A stretch of DNA of 64,000 nt, from positions 620,001-684,000 of the forward strand of contig NZ_NSLB01000001.1 of NCBI RefSeq assembly GCF_002304225.1, written 5' to 3'. Position 1 is the first letter of the stretch; every line of letters begins with the position of its first letter. Position numbers and translations under genes: made by a program. This document shows positions 48,030 through 57,001 of the stretch, piece after piece. Source of the DNA: Pseudomonas sp. HAR-UPW-AIA-41. GTDB taxonomy: Bacteria > Pseudomonadota > Gammaproteobacteria > Pseudomonadales > Pseudomonadaceae. The notes beneath the pieces were generated by a model, which was not told where the DNA came from, did not search any database, and saw only the letters and a list, made by a program, of their open reading frames with translations.

Positions 48030-49625
48030 ATGAATGATTTCGTACTGCCTCTGGCGCGTTTGTGTGCCGGGTTGGCGCTGCTCATGGCCGGTGTGGCGCA
48101 AGCGCAACTGGCCAACAATCTGACGATCGGAAATCCCAAGGCCATGGCGCTGGCAAACGCCGTTACGGCGGACTCCACCGGTGTTGATGCGGTTCACTAC
48201 AACCCGGCAGCACTGACCAAACTCAAAGGACGGCAGACCACGGTCAAGTTCCTGACGGGCGTCATGGATATCCGAGCCGAATTTGATGCTCCACAGGGTT
48301 ATAACCATTTTGGATTTAGTGATGATGATGTAAAAAACAGCAGCAGTCGCACTCTGACGCCTGCTATGTACTTGCCGGGCCTGGGGGGGATGACCGAAGT
48401 TCCCATGCTGTTTGCGCCGCTGGCAGGGCTGTCGATCAATCCGCCAGGTTCCAAGCTGACTTTTGCCACCAATGTTTATGCGCCGATGGCGCTGGGCTAT
48501 TCGAGGGACGACGACAGCGATCCTGCTCGATATCAGGGGCGTGAGGTAGCGCTGCAGCGCATCACCTACTTCTCTCCGTCCCTCGGTTATCAGATGAATG
48601 ACGAGCTGGCTTTGGGCTTGTCCATTGGTTTCTCGCATCAGGCCATGGCGCTCAATCAGGATTTTCGTAACCCCAGCATGCTGACGGGGCTGGTCAGGGC
48701 GCTGACGAATGCGACCTGTGTGGGCAATGCTCCTATTCTTGCTCCTTTCATTAATCTTTGTGGCGGTAATTTTGGTCCTTTTACCAATCTGGCCAATCTC
48801 GATCTTGATCTGCAGCAGAGTCTTTCCCCCACCTTCAATCTGGGGGTGCAGTGGGAGCCGACTGACTGGTTTGCCTGGGGGGCGACCTATCAGAGTGAGG
48901 CGCGGATGAAGCTGACCGGAAAATACCGGGTGGATTACACGTCTGACTGGACCGGATTCTGGAAGGATTTCAATCAGGCCTTTGTCGGGCAGATTGGCAA
49001 TCTGATTTTCGGCATTCCTCAGGGAACTCAGGATGAGGAAACCGGGAATGCCTCGCTGACCCTGACCTATCCGGACAGCTTCGCCACGGGTATCAAGGTT
49101 CGACCCTTTGATCGTTGGCAGATTAACGCAGATGTGCGGTGGGTAGATTACAGCGATTGGGACCAGTTTGAGATCAAGTTTGATCGTGAGCTGGATATGT
49201 TGCGTATCGCTCAAATGTTTAGTCCCAAATATGCAACTTCTTCGTCGCTCATTCTGGATCGGGGATATGAGGACACTATCAGTTGGGCGCTAGGCGTTCA
49301 GTACGATCTCAATGAGCGGGTTCAGTTGCGTGCCGGCTATGAGTGGCGACCCTCGGCCATTCCTAAAGATAAGGCTGATGTGCTGGCTCCGATTGGCGAT
49401 GCCCATCTCTATGGACTTGGCGTGGGCTATCGCTGGGACAAGGACACGCAGATTGATCTCGGCTTCAACTACTTCGTGACCAAAACCAGTGTGCCGGCCG
49501 ATACCAGCTGCAACCTCAATTGCACGGGAATCGACAATGTCGTGTACAACCCTTATGCAGGTTTGGACGTAGAAACCTCAGTACATGCTTATGTAATGGC
49601 CCTGACCTACCAAACGGTGTTCTGA
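48030..49625 (+). CDS. FadL/OmpP1-family outer-membrane transporter
   Basis: A 531-residue outer-membrane protein of the FadL family, usually transporting long-chain fatty acids or hydrophobic compounds. Signal peptide about 1-25; the plug-like start NPKAMALANAVTADSTGVDAVHYNPAALTKLKG keeps the NPA motif of FadL; many amphipathic strands follow and the chain ends in VMALTYQTVF with a terminal Phe. Extra loops carry cysteine pairs (NATCVGN...NLCGG and SCNLNCTG). In Acinetobacter the equivalent gene is annotated filD. A hydrophobic ligand is plausible but unproven. Confidence 0.88.
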   Translation: MNDFVLPLARLCAGLALLMAGVAQAQLANNLTIGNPKAMALANAVTADSTGVDAVHYNPAALTKLKGRQTTVKFLTGVMDIRAEFDAPQGYNHFGFSDDDVKNSSSRTLTPAMYLPGLGGMTEVPMLFAPLAGLSINPPGSKLTFATNVYAPMALGYSRDDDSDPARYQGREVALQRITYFSPSLGYQMNDELALGLSIGFSHQAMALNQDFRNPSMLTGLVRALTNATCVGNAPILAPFINLCGGNFGPFTNLANLDLDLQQSLSPTFNLGVQWEPTDWFAWGATYQSEARMKLTGKYRVDYTSDWTGFWKDFNQAFVGQIGNLIFGIPQGTQDEETGNASLTLTYPDSFATGIKVRPFDRWQINADVRWVDYSDWDQFEIKFDRELDMLRIAQMFSPKYATSSSLILDRGYEDTISWALGVQYDLNERVQLRAGYEWRPSAIPKDKADVLAPIGDAHLYGLGVGYRWDKDTQIDLGFNYFVTKTSVPADTSCNLNCTGIDNVVYNPYAGLDVETSVHAYVMALTYQTVF

Positions 49626-49626
49626 C

Positions 49627-50787
49627 GTGCGTGGCAGCTCTTTCTTGCTTTTACCCTTGCTACTTACGGCTGCAAATGTGCAGGCGGCTGCAGGGCGTTA
49701 TCTGACCTGGGTCGATGAGCAGGGGCGGGTGCACAACACCTTCGTCGACGGACGTTATGCCGAGCAGCAGCGCCAGGCGGAGAGGCGTATCAGCCTGAGT
49801 GACGAGGCTCGCCAACTGGATGAGCAGAACGCGCGTTGGCCCGGCAGCAAGGCATCGGGCGAGAGCAAGCGTCGTTATTTCACCTGGGTCGATGGCAGCG
49901 GCAACCTGCAGAACAGCTTCTATGCCAACAATGCGGTAGGCGGGCAGGGGCGCGACTATCTGCTGCCCAATGGCGAGCGCAGCGGTGAATACATTGATGC
50001 CGATGTACTGGAAGGCAAGGGTTTCCGGCGCAGCGAGAATGGTGACTCCTACTACACCTGGGTCGACGAGCAGGGGCGTATGCACAACTCGAAGGTCCCT
50101 ACTGGCGATCCGGTATCGCGCGCTTCGGCTCAGGGTGGCGCAATCAAGTACACCGAAGGGCGTCAGATCGAATTCAAGCAGGCTGTCGCCAATCTGCCTG
50201 GTCTGGATGGTCAGCCAACCGAGGCCATGCGTGCCTTGCTGGGCGGTACTCCGGAAGAGCAGGAGGGGCTGTATGCCGAGCTGGTTGATAAATGCTGTGG
50301 GCAGATGCTGGATGATGACTTCAGCGAGCTGAGTGCTGACGAGCCGCGTTACGAGGAGATCAATAACTTCTCTCCTAGTTTCGATTTCCCCATGGGCCGC
50401 AGCTACTACGCGGCAGTGAAGTTGCCCAGCTCCTATCGTACCTATGGATTGCGTGTGCGCAGTTTCGCCAATCAGAAGGTGGTCTATCCCTCACTGCTGT
50501 TCCTTGATGAGGCCAAGCGCCCGACGCGTTTGGTCAGCGATGCGGTGTATCAACTGCATGGCGAAACCTGGTATCGCTATGCATTCATCGAGGGGACTGT
50601 ACCTGTTGAGGCCGACAAGGGTGAGCGTTACGTGCTGCTGCTAAGCACCGATGAAGACCGCAGCCTCAAGACGCTGGATAACAAGCCCTTCAAGCGTCCC
50701 CTTCAGGATTTGGCGGTGAATGAGGCCGGCATGCAGGTGCATGAGCATGCCGAGCAGGGCTCATTCGAGCTGGCTGTGGTGCGCTGA
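49627..50787 (+). CDS. Exported protein with three TWVD repeats and a MalM-like C-terminal domain (FilE-like)
   Basis: A 386-residue exported protein starting at the GTG at 49627, two bases after the previous stop. Signal peptide about 1-20. Three copies of a short motif are present: RYLTWVDEQGRVHNTF, RYFTWVDGSGNLQNSF and YYTWVDEQGRMHNSK, similar to DUF4124 strands. The C-terminal half (FSPSFDFPMGRSYYAAVKLP) resembles MalM, a periplasmic protein of the maltose operon with unknown role. A CC pair occurs at VDKCCGQML. It is the last gene of the cluster and ends at a terminator. Confidence 0.82.
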   Translation: MRGSSFLLLPLLLTAANVQAAAGRYLTWVDEQGRVHNTFVDGRYAEQQRQAERRISLSDEARQLDEQNARWPGSKASGESKRRYFTWVDGSGNLQNSFYANNAVGGQGRDYLLPNGERSGEYIDADVLEGKGFRRSENGDSYYTWVDEQGRMHNSKVPTGDPVSRASAQGGAIKYTEGRQIEFKQAVANLPGLDGQPTEAMRALLGGTPEEQEGLYAELVDKCCGQMLDDDFSELSADEPRYEEINNFSPSFDFPMGRSYYAAVKLPSSYRTYGLRVRSFANQKVVYPSLLFLDEAKRPTRLVSDAVYQLHGETWYRYAFIEGTVPVEADKGERYVLLLSTDEDRSLKTLDNKPFKRPLQDLAVNEAGMQVHEHAEQGSFELAVVR

Positions 50788-50800
50788 TCACCGCGCAATA

Positions 50801-50827
50801 AAAAGCCCGGATCAACCGGGCTTTTTT
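50801..50827. terminator. Terminator shared by the FilE-like gene and the ATP-grasp gene
   Basis: Stem AAAGCCCGG/CCGGGCTTT with a short ATCAA loop and flanking A and T runs, lying between convergent stops at 50787 (plus) and 50845 (minus). Confidence 0.88.
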
Positions 50828-50844
50828 GTTTCTGGCTGAGCGCT

Positions 50845-51831
50845 TCAGACTTCGCTTGCCAGCACGTGACCGAAGGCCTGCTGGGAGAAACGAACGCGTT
50901 CTTCCGGGGTTTCCTGAATGCCTTTCTTCTGCATCTCGGCGATATGGGCTTCGATGGCATTGGTCCGCAGGGCCAGGCCGCAGTCGTTGGCGATCTGGAT
51001 ATTCAGGCCGGGGCGGGCATTGAGTTCGAGGATCAGCGGTCCCTTATCCTGATCCAGCACCATGTCCACGCCGATATAGCCGAGGCCGCAGAGCTCGTAG
51101 CAGCCTGCCGCCAGCTTCATGAAGCCATCCCAGTTGGGCAGCTGTACGCCGTCCACGGCATTGGCCGTGTCCGGGTGTTTGCTGATCTTGTTGTTCAGCC
51201 AGGTGCCCTTGAGGGTGATGCCGGTAGCCAGGTCCACACCGACGCCGATGGCGCCCTGATGCAGGTTGGCCTTGCCGTTGGACTGGCGGGTGGGCAGGCG
51301 CAGCATGGCCATCACGGGATAGCCCATCAGCACGATGATGCGAATGTCCGGCACGCCTTCATAGCTGATGCTCTTGAAGATCGGGTCCGGCTTGACGCGG
51401 TACTCGATCAGCGCACGGTCACGGTGACCGCCCAGGGAATAGAGACCGGTGAGGATGCTCGACAGCTGGTACTCGATTTCGTCGTGACTGACGATCTTGC
51501 CCGATACGGTCTTGTAGCGGCCCTCGAAGCGATCGGCGATTACCAGAATGCCGTCACCGCCGGCGCCCTGCGCCGGCTTGATGACGAAGTCGTTGTGCTC
51601 GCCGATGATCGAGTCGAGTTTCTCGATCTCCTTCTCGGTGGAGATCACGCCATACATTTCAGGCACATGGATGCCGGCTTCGATGGCGCGCTGCTTGGTG
51701 ATGATCTTGTCATCGACAATGGGATACAGGTGACGCTTGTTGTACTTCAGCACGAAGTCCGCGTTGCGTCGGTTGATGCCCATGATGCCTTTGGCATTCA
51801 GGTCCTTCCAGCGTTTCCAGAGACCGATCAT
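50845..51831 (-). CDS. ATP-grasp alpha-L-glutamate ligase-like protein (RimK family)
   Basis: A 328-residue ATP-grasp ligase. Recognisable segments are NRRNADFVLKYNKRHLYPIVDDK at the N-terminus, FVIKPAQGAGGDGILVI (ATP-binding glycine loop), DIRIIVLMGYPVMAMLRLP and GVDMVLDQDKGPLILELNARPGLNIQ, which holds the Mg2+ ligands. It likely links an amino acid, probably glutamate, to a protein or peptide. It is the last gene of a three-gene minus-strand set with the 7TM protein and the retropepsin-like protease. The substrate is unknown. Confidence 0.88.
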   Translation of the reverse strand: MIGLWKRWKDLNAKGIMGINRRNADFVLKYNKRHLYPIVDDKIITKQRAIEAGIHVPEMYGVISTEKEIEKLDSIIGEHNDFVIKPAQGAGGDGILVIADRFEGRYKTVSGKIVSHDEIEYQLSSILTGLYSLGGHRDRALIEYRVKPDPIFKSISYEGVPDIRIIVLMGYPVMAMLRLPTRQSNGKANLHQGAIGVGVDLATGITLKGTWLNNKISKHPDTANAVDGVQLPNWDGFMKLAAGCYELCGLGYIGVDMVLDQDKGPLILELNARPGLNIQIANDCGLALRTNAIEAHIAEMQKKGIQETPEERVRFSQQAFGHVLASEV

Positions 51832-51834
51832 GGC

Positions 51835-53358
51835 TCAATCCTTCAGGAAGGCTTTGAAACGGAACAGTTCGGTCAGGCGGTAGCCGCGGTAGCGACCCAT
51901 CGCCAGCATAAAACCCACCAGGATCAGCAGTACCGCCGGGAAGGTGAAGACGAAGTAGGTCAGCTCCGGAATGCTCATCAGGGCGTGCGCCAGCGAGGCG
52001 GCAATGATGGTGCCCACGGCCACTTTGAAGGCATGGCTGCCGCCACGCTCTTCCCAGGTGATCGACAGCCGCTCGATGGTCATGGTCAGAATCACCATCG
52101 GGAACAGTGCCACCGACAGACCGCGCTCCAGGCCCAGTTTGTGACTGAACAGGCTGATGACGGCGATCAGGACCACTACGAAGGTCAGTACCACCGACAG
52201 GCGCGGCAGCATCTGTAACTTGAGGTGCTCAAGGTAGGAGCGCAGCGACAGACCGAGGGCAGTGATCAGGGTGAACAGGGCGATACCGAAGCCCAGCTGG
52301 GTTTCGCGGAAGGCCAGGGCGATCAGCACCGGGGTGAAGGTGCCGAGAGTCTGCAGGCCGCCGAGGTTGCGCAGGATCAGGATCACCAGCACGCCGATCG
52401 GGATCATGATCATGATCTGATAGGTCTGCTGGGTCTGCAGCGGCAGGCCGTACAGCGAGTACTCGAGGAAGCCGGCGCTGGTGTTGGCGTCCGACAGTTT
52501 GGCCAGGTGGATGGCGTTCATTTCGCTGTTGTTCAGGCTGAACGTAACCTGGGCTTTCTTGCCACCATCCAGATTGACCAGCGGCTCGTCGCCGGTCCAC
52601 CAGATCAGGCGGTCATTGGGCAGGCCCTGCTCGCCGGTTTCCGGGTTGAAGTACAGCCAGTTCTCGCCATTGAAGGTGCGCAGCCACAGTTCCGGGCTCT
52701 GCTGCTCGCTGGCAAGGCGTACGGTATGCACGCGCTGCAGCGGGACGTGGGCGATGGACAGCAGCAGGTCGGCGACCTTGGCCTTGTTGCTGACCGAGTT
52801 GTCGCCGCCGAGCAGAAGTTTGACGTTGTCGTCCTTCTCGTTGTTGACCCGCTTGATGGTCTCGCTGACGAAGGTTTCGATGTCGGCCGAGTGCTGGCGG
52901 ATGGGTGCCAGCAGGGCTTCGGCGGCAATCTTCTCAGCGCCTTCAACCGGCAGGCTGTCACGGAAGATCGGGCCTTTCTCCTTGGGCTTTTCGCCGCTGT
53001 AGCGCTTGGTCAGTACCAAGCGGTAGTACAGGGTCTGCTTGCCACTGGCGCGGCGGGCCGACCAGGTCACCTTGCGGTTGCCATCGGCACGGTTGACGCT
53101 CACGCCATAGTTGTTGGAGATGAAGCTCTCGTTAAGGCTCACATAGTCCTGATTCAGCGGCGGAACGAACATCTGCATTTTGACCGGAACACTGGGCGAG
53201 GCCTGGAACTCGACCTTGGCGTCGATATTCCACAGATCGTCGGTCTCATCTTCGGTCACCGGAATGCCGAGGATGAAGATCTGGTAGGCCGTAATCAGTA
53301 CACCCAGGCTCACCAGCAGGGTGATGAGAACTTTCAGATGCAGATTCAGAGAGCGCAT
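51835..53358 (-). CDS. Seven-TM protein with inactive transglutaminase-like domain
   Basis: A 507-residue inner-membrane protein. One N-terminal helix (about 8-30) precedes a periplasmic domain (about 35-300), which families annotate as an inactive transglutaminase fold: I see no Cys in the whole chain, in line with loss of the catalytic residue. The C-terminal part (about 315-490) carries about seven hydrophobic helices (IMIMIPIGVLVILIL, SVVLTFVVVLIAVISLF and others). Only three bases separate it from the ATP-grasp gene and five from the protease gene, so the three form an operon. Confidence 0.87.
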   Translation of the reverse strand: MRSLNLHLKVLITLLVSLGVLITAYQIFILGIPVTEDETDDLWNIDAKVEFQASPSVPVKMQMFVPPLNQDYVSLNESFISNNYGVSVNRADGNRKVTWSARRASGKQTLYYRLVLTKRYSGEKPKEKGPIFRDSLPVEGAEKIAAEALLAPIRQHSADIETFVSETIKRVNNEKDDNVKLLLGGDNSVSNKAKVADLLLSIAHVPLQRVHTVRLASEQQSPELWLRTFNGENWLYFNPETGEQGLPNDRLIWWTGDEPLVNLDGGKKAQVTFSLNNSEMNAIHLAKLSDANTSAGFLEYSLYGLPLQTQQTYQIMIMIPIGVLVILILRNLGGLQTLGTFTPVLIALAFRETQLGFGIALFTLITALGLSLRSYLEHLKLQMLPRLSVVLTFVVVLIAVISLFSHKLGLERGLSVALFPMVILTMTIERLSITWEERGGSHAFKVAVGTIIAASLAHALMSIPELTYFVFTFPAVLLILVGFMLAMGRYRGYRLTELFRFKAFLKD

Positions 53359-53363
53359 GTAGG

Positions 53364-53897
53364 TTACTCAGCAGCAAGAGCTTCAGACGTGCAGCGCGGC
53401 TTGCCGGCTGCGTATTTCACACTGGGGTCAATCAGAGCTCCAAAGCGCTTGAGCGCCTCGGAGCCAATCAGCAACGGGTACTGGAAGGCACTGCGGTCAG
53501 TCAGATTGACCTCGATATTGCGCAGGGTCGTACCCATGCACAGTTCGAGCTCGATCACCGGGCGTGCCGTGTAGGTCTTGCCTTCCTCAGGATCGAAGTC
53601 ACCGGCGCGACGCTTGATCTTGCTGATGCGTGCCAGGGGGCGCTCGATCGGGTGTTCGTGGGCGTCATCAATGGCCAGGTAGAACCGCACCCAGGTCTCG
53701 CCATTGCGTTTGAACCGCTCGATGTCACGGGCACTCAGCGAGGCGGTCTTCGCGCCGGTATCAAGCTTGGCTGCAACTTGCAGGTCCATGCCTTGCAGGC
53801 GCGCATATTCGTTCAGGCCATACACGGTCTTTTCCACGGCGAGCGCGGTGCCCGAGAGGAAAGTCAGCAGGGTGGCGAGAAGGGCTAGGCGGGTCAT
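53364..53897 (-). CDS. Retropepsin-like aspartic protease (ATP-dependent zinc protease annotation)
   Basis: A 177-residue exported protein with a signal peptide about 1-20 (LLATLLTFLSGTALA). The active-site motif is AKLDTGAKTASLSA with Asp46, the DTGA form of a retroviral-type aspartic protease, which should act as a dimer. It belongs to a group that databases call ATP-dependent zinc protease despite lacking both features. I start at the ATG at 53897, with signal peptide just behind it; upstream in-frame ATGs reach 53984. It leads the minus-strand operon with the 7TM and ATP-grasp genes. Confidence 0.85.
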   Translation of the reverse strand: MTRLALLATLLTFLSGTALAVEKTVYGLNEYARLQGMDLQVAAKLDTGAKTASLSARDIERFKRNGETWVRFYLAIDDAHEHPIERPLARISKIKRRAGDFDPEEGKTYTARPVIELELCMGTTLRNIEVNLTDRSAFQYPLLIGSEALKRFGALIDPSVKYAAGKPRCTSEALAAE

Positions 53898-54074
53898 AAG
53901 GTCCGGATGGCTGCGGGGCGAGCGAATGACTATCGAGTCTAGCAGCTGAGTGGGCGCTGCCGACCGGATGTTATTTGGCGGCATTCTAACACGCGCTTTT
54001 TCAGTGGCGACAGGTGCTTAGCGCACGATCTGAAGCCTTGTCCGAGCTTCGGGTGCTGTTCCGCTTGTCGCTGG

Positions 54075-54086
54075 ATTGTCGACAAT
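54075..54086. promoter_or_regulatory. Upstream TGTCGACA operator of prpR
   Basis: Perfect palindrome ATTGTCGACAAT, 14 bases before the -35 box. Together with the downstream copy it is the probable binding site of the GntR regulator encoded next to it. Confidence 0.7.
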
Positions 54087-54099
54087 CGAATAAAAATGT

Positions 54100-54130
54100 T
54101 TGACATGCACGGCTCTGGATTGCTGATAAT
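54100..54130 (+). promoter_or_regulatory. Sigma70-type promoter of the prp operon
   Basis: Consensus -35 TTGACA (54100-54105) and -10 GATAAT (54125-54130), spacer 19 bases, slightly long. Transcription would start near 54137, about 24 bases before the prpR ATG. Lies between the two operators. Confidence 0.65.
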
Positions 54131-54150
54131 TGCCTGAATTAAAGCGATGG

Positions 54151-54160
54151 TGTCGACAAT
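54151..54160. promoter_or_regulatory. Downstream TGTCGACA operator over the prpR ribosome site
   Basis: TGTCGACAAT is centred 74 bases (seven helical turns) from the upstream copy and ends directly before the ATG. It sits where a Shine-Dalgarno site would be; no good one is visible. Bound regulator here would block transcription start or elongation. Confidence 0.65.
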
Positions 54161-54889
54161 ATGTCCGAGCAAGCGCTGCCCATTCTGGATGACACGGAAA
54201 CCCTCTCCGAGCAGGTGTTCCGGACTATTCAGGCAGCTATTGTCAAAGGCGAGATCGCGCCCGGCAGCAAGATTTCCGAGCCGGAGCTGGCGCGCACCTA
54301 TGGCATCAGTCGCGGGCCGCTGCGTGAGGCCATTCACCGCCTGGAAGGGCAGAAGCTGCTGGTGCGCATTCCCCACGTCGGGGCCCGGGTGGTGTCCCTG
54401 TCGCACGCTGAGCTGATCGAGCTGTATGAGATCCGTGAGTCGCTGGAGGGAATGGCCTGTCGTCTGGCGGCCGAGCGCATGACTCAGACCGAAATTGATG
54501 ATCTGCGCCGGGTGCTTGATCTGCACGAGCAGGATGCCGCCTTCAAGGCCGGAGTCGGTTACTACCAGCAGGAGGGCGATTTCGACTTCCACTACCGGAT
54601 CATTCAGGGCAGCGGCAATCAGACCCTCAGCCGCATGCTCTGTGGTGAGCTGTACCAGCTGGTGCGCATGTACCGCCTGCAGTTTTCCGCCACGCCCAAC
54701 CGGCCACGTCAGGCCTTTGCCGAGCATCACCGCATTCTCGATGCCATCGCCGAGCGCGATGGCGAGCTGGCCGAACTGCTGATGCGCCGGCATATCGCAG
54801 CCTCCAAACGCAATATCGAACGCCACTACCAGGCCGCTCAGGCCCGTGGCGCCGCCGTCAAACCGTCGAAGTCCCGAGGTGAGTCATGA
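54161..54889 (+). CDS. prpR: GntR-family regulator of the methylcitrate operon
   Basis: FadR-subfamily GntR regulator of 242 residues. The N-terminal winged helix (about 15-85) has [30 protein letters not shown]; the C-terminal FCD domain (about 95-225) keeps Asp/His metal ligands in DFDFHYRII and [10 protein letters not shown]. It is the first gene of the prp operon and its stop overlaps prpB (ATGA). Probably a repressor released by a methylcitrate-cycle intermediate. It is unrelated to the sigma54-type PrpR of enterics. Confidence 0.92.
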   Translation: MSEQALPILDDTETLSEQVFRTIQAAIVKGEIAPGSKISEPELARTYGISRGPLREAIHRLEGQKLLVRIPHVGARVVSLSHAELIELYEIRESLEGMACRLAAERMTQTEIDDLRRVLDLHEQDAAFKAGVGYYQQEGDFDFHYRIIQGSGNQTLSRMLCGELYQLVRMYRLQFSATPNRPRQAFAEHHRILDAIAERDGELAELLMRRHIAASKRNIERHYQAAQARGAAVKPSKSRGES

Positions 54890-55773
54890 GTCAAGCAACT
54901 CCCGGCCAGCGTTTCCGCGCGGCGATCGCTGCCGAGCAGCCACTGCAGATCATCGGTGCCATCAATGCCAACCATGCGCTGCTGGCCAAACGTGCCGGCT
55001 TCAGGGCCATTTATCTGTCCGGTGGTGGCGTGGCGGCGGGTTCGCTCGGTCTGCCGGATCTGGGCATCAATACACTGGATGATGTGCTCACCGACGTACG
55101 CCGTATCACCGATGTGTGCGACCTGCCGCTGCTGGTGGACATCGACACCGGTTTCGGCCCCAGCGCCTTCAACATCGAGCGCACCATCAAAAGCCTGATC
55201 AAGGCTGGTGCCGCTGCCGCGCATATCGAGGATCAGGTCGGCGCCAAGCGTTGCGGTCATCGTCCGGGCAAGGAAATCGTCTCCTGCGAGGAGATGGTGG
55301 ACCGCGTGCGTGCCGCCGCCGATGCCAAGACCGATCCGGATTTCTTCCTGATCGCCCGCACCGACGCCATCCAGGCCGAGGGTGTGGACGCGGCTATCGA
55401 ACGCTGTCAGGCCTACGTCGAGGCTGGTGCCGACGGCATCTTCGCTGAGGCTGCCTACGACCTGCCGACCTACAAGCGCTTTGTCGATGCGCTGAAGGTA
55501 CCGGTGCTGGCCAACATCACCGAATTCGGCGCCACGCCGCTGTTCACCCGCGACGAGCTGGCCTCGGTCGGCGTCGCTATGCAGCTTTATCCGCTGTCGG
55601 CCTTCCGTGCCGCCAACAAGGCCGCCGAGGCGGTCTACACCTCTATTCGCCAGAACGGCCACCAGAAGGATGTCATCGACCTGATGCAGACCCGCATGGA
55701 GCTGTACGACCGCATCGGCTACCACGCCTTCGAGCAGAAGCTCGACGCGCTGTTTGCCCAGAAAAAGAACTGA
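54886..55773 (+). CDS. prpB: PrpB, 2-methylisocitrate lyase
   Basis: Cleaves 2-methylisocitrate to succinate and pyruvate, the last step of the methylcitrate cycle. The 295 residues match the isocitrate-lyase/PEP-mutase family: [25 protein letters not shown] for Mg2+ binding and KRCGH with catalytic Cys123 (same number as E. coli PrpB). GAGGTGAGTC precedes the ATG, which overlaps the prpR stop. Confidence 0.96.
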   Translation: MSQATPGQRFRAAIAAEQPLQIIGAINANHALLAKRAGFRAIYLSGGGVAAGSLGLPDLGINTLDDVLTDVRRITDVCDLPLLVDIDTGFGPSAFNIERTIKSLIKAGAAAAHIEDQVGAKRCGHRPGKEIVSCEEMVDRVRAAADAKTDPDFFLIARTDAIQAEGVDAAIERCQAYVEAGADGIFAEAAYDLPTYKRFVDALKVPVLANITEFGATPLFTRDELASVGVAMQLYPLSAFRAANKAAEAVYTSIRQNGHQKDVIDLMQTRMELYDRIGYHAFEQKLDALFAQKKN

Positions 55774-55805
55774 CCAGACCACTTGCCTGAAGAGGACCGA
55801 TAACC

Positions 55806-56933
55806 ATGGCTGAAGCAAAAGTATTGGGTGGCGCCGGCCTGCGTGGCCAGGTGGCCGGGCAGACCGAACTGTGCACCGTGGGCAAGACCGGTGCCGGTCT
55901 GACTTACCGTGGCTACGATGTGCGTGAGCTGGCGGAAAAATGCTGCTTCGAGGAAGTGGCCTACCTGCTGCTGTACGGCGCTCTGCCGAACAAGAGCCAG
56001 CTGTCTGCCTACAAGGAAAAGCTGCAGGGCCTGCGTGGATTGCCGGTTGAGCTGAAGGAAGTGCTGGAGCGCATTCCGGCCGATGCCCATCCGATGGACG
56101 TGATGCGTACCGGTGCTTCTATGCTCGGCACTCTGGAGCCTGAGCTGTCTTTCGAGCAGCAGCGCGACGTGGCCGACCGTCTGCTCGCCGTGTTCCCGGC
56201 GATCATGTGCTACTGGTACCGCTACAGCCATGACGGCGTGCGTATCGACACCATCACCGACGAGGAAGGCATTGCCGGTCATTTCCTCCACCTGCTGCAC
56301 AGCAAGCGTCCGAGCGAGCTGCATGTGCGCGTGATGAATGTCTCGCTGATCCTCTACGCCGAGCACGAGTTCAACGCTTCGACCTTCACCGCCCGCGTCT
56401 GCGCCTCGACCCTGTCGGATCTGTACTCCTGTGTGACCGGCGCCATCGGCTCGCTGCGCGGCCCGCTGCATGGCGGTGCCAACGAGGCGGCCATGGAGCT
56501 GATCGAGCGTTTCAGCAGCCCCGAAGAGGCGGTCACCGAGCTGCTGGCGATGCTGGCGCGCAAGGACAAGATCATGGGCTTCGGTCATGCGATCTACAAG
56601 GAAAGCGACCCGCGCAATGAAGTGATCAAGCAGTGGTCCAAGCGCCTGGCCGAAGAAGTGGGCGACAGCGTGCTGTTCCCGGTTTCCGTGGCCATCGACG
56701 AGACCATGTGGGCGCAGAAGAAACTGTTCCCCAACGCCGACTTTTACCATGCCTCGGCCTACCACTTCATGGGCATCCCGACCAAGCTGTTTACCCCGAT
56801 CTTCGTCTGCTCGCGCACCAGCGGCTGGACCGCGCACGTGTTCGAACAGCGGGCCAACAACCGCATCATTCGCCCGAGTGCCGACTACATCGGCGTCGAG
56901 CAGCGTGCCGTGCCGGCCCTGGATCAGCGCTGA
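55806..56933 (+). CDS. prpC: PrpC, 2-methylcitrate synthase
   Basis: Condenses propionyl-CoA and oxaloacetate. The 375-residue product is a type II citrate-synthase-like enzyme with catalytic His in LHGGANEAAME, His in GFGHAIYKESDPR and the Asp region near the C-terminus (SADYIGVEQR). The short N-terminus AGLRGQVAGQTELCTVGKTGAGLTYRGYDV-like segment and position after prpB identify PrpC rather than GltA. AGAGGACCGATAACC precedes the ATG. Confidence 0.95.
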   Translation: MAEAKVLGGAGLRGQVAGQTELCTVGKTGAGLTYRGYDVRELAEKCCFEEVAYLLLYGALPNKSQLSAYKEKLQGLRGLPVELKEVLERIPADAHPMDVMRTGASMLGTLEPELSFEQQRDVADRLLAVFPAIMCYWYRYSHDGVRIDTITDEEGIAGHFLHLLHSKRPSELHVRVMNVSLILYAEHEFNASTFTARVCASTLSDLYSCVTGAIGSLRGPLHGGANEAAMELIERFSSPEEAVTELLAMLARKDKIMGFGHAIYKESDPRNEVIKQWSKRLAEEVGDSVLFPVSVAIDETMWAQKKLFPNADFYHASAYHFMGIPTKLFTPIFVCSRTSGWTAHVFEQRANNRIIRPSADYIGVEQRAVPALDQR

Positions 56934-56941
56934 GCAAGATG

Positions 56942-56963
56942 GGGCGCCCACTGCCGGGCGCCC
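56942..56963. repeat. GGGCGCCC/GGGCGCCC stem-loop between prpC and acnD
   Basis: Two copies of the self-complementary GGGCGCCC flank ACTGCC, forming an eight-pair stem right after the prpC stop. No T-run follows, so an RNA processing or stabilising hairpin is more likely than a terminator. Confidence 0.5.
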
Positions 56964-57001
56964 TGACTGCCGCCTTCCTTATTCGAATGAGTCTTACCGT
57001 G

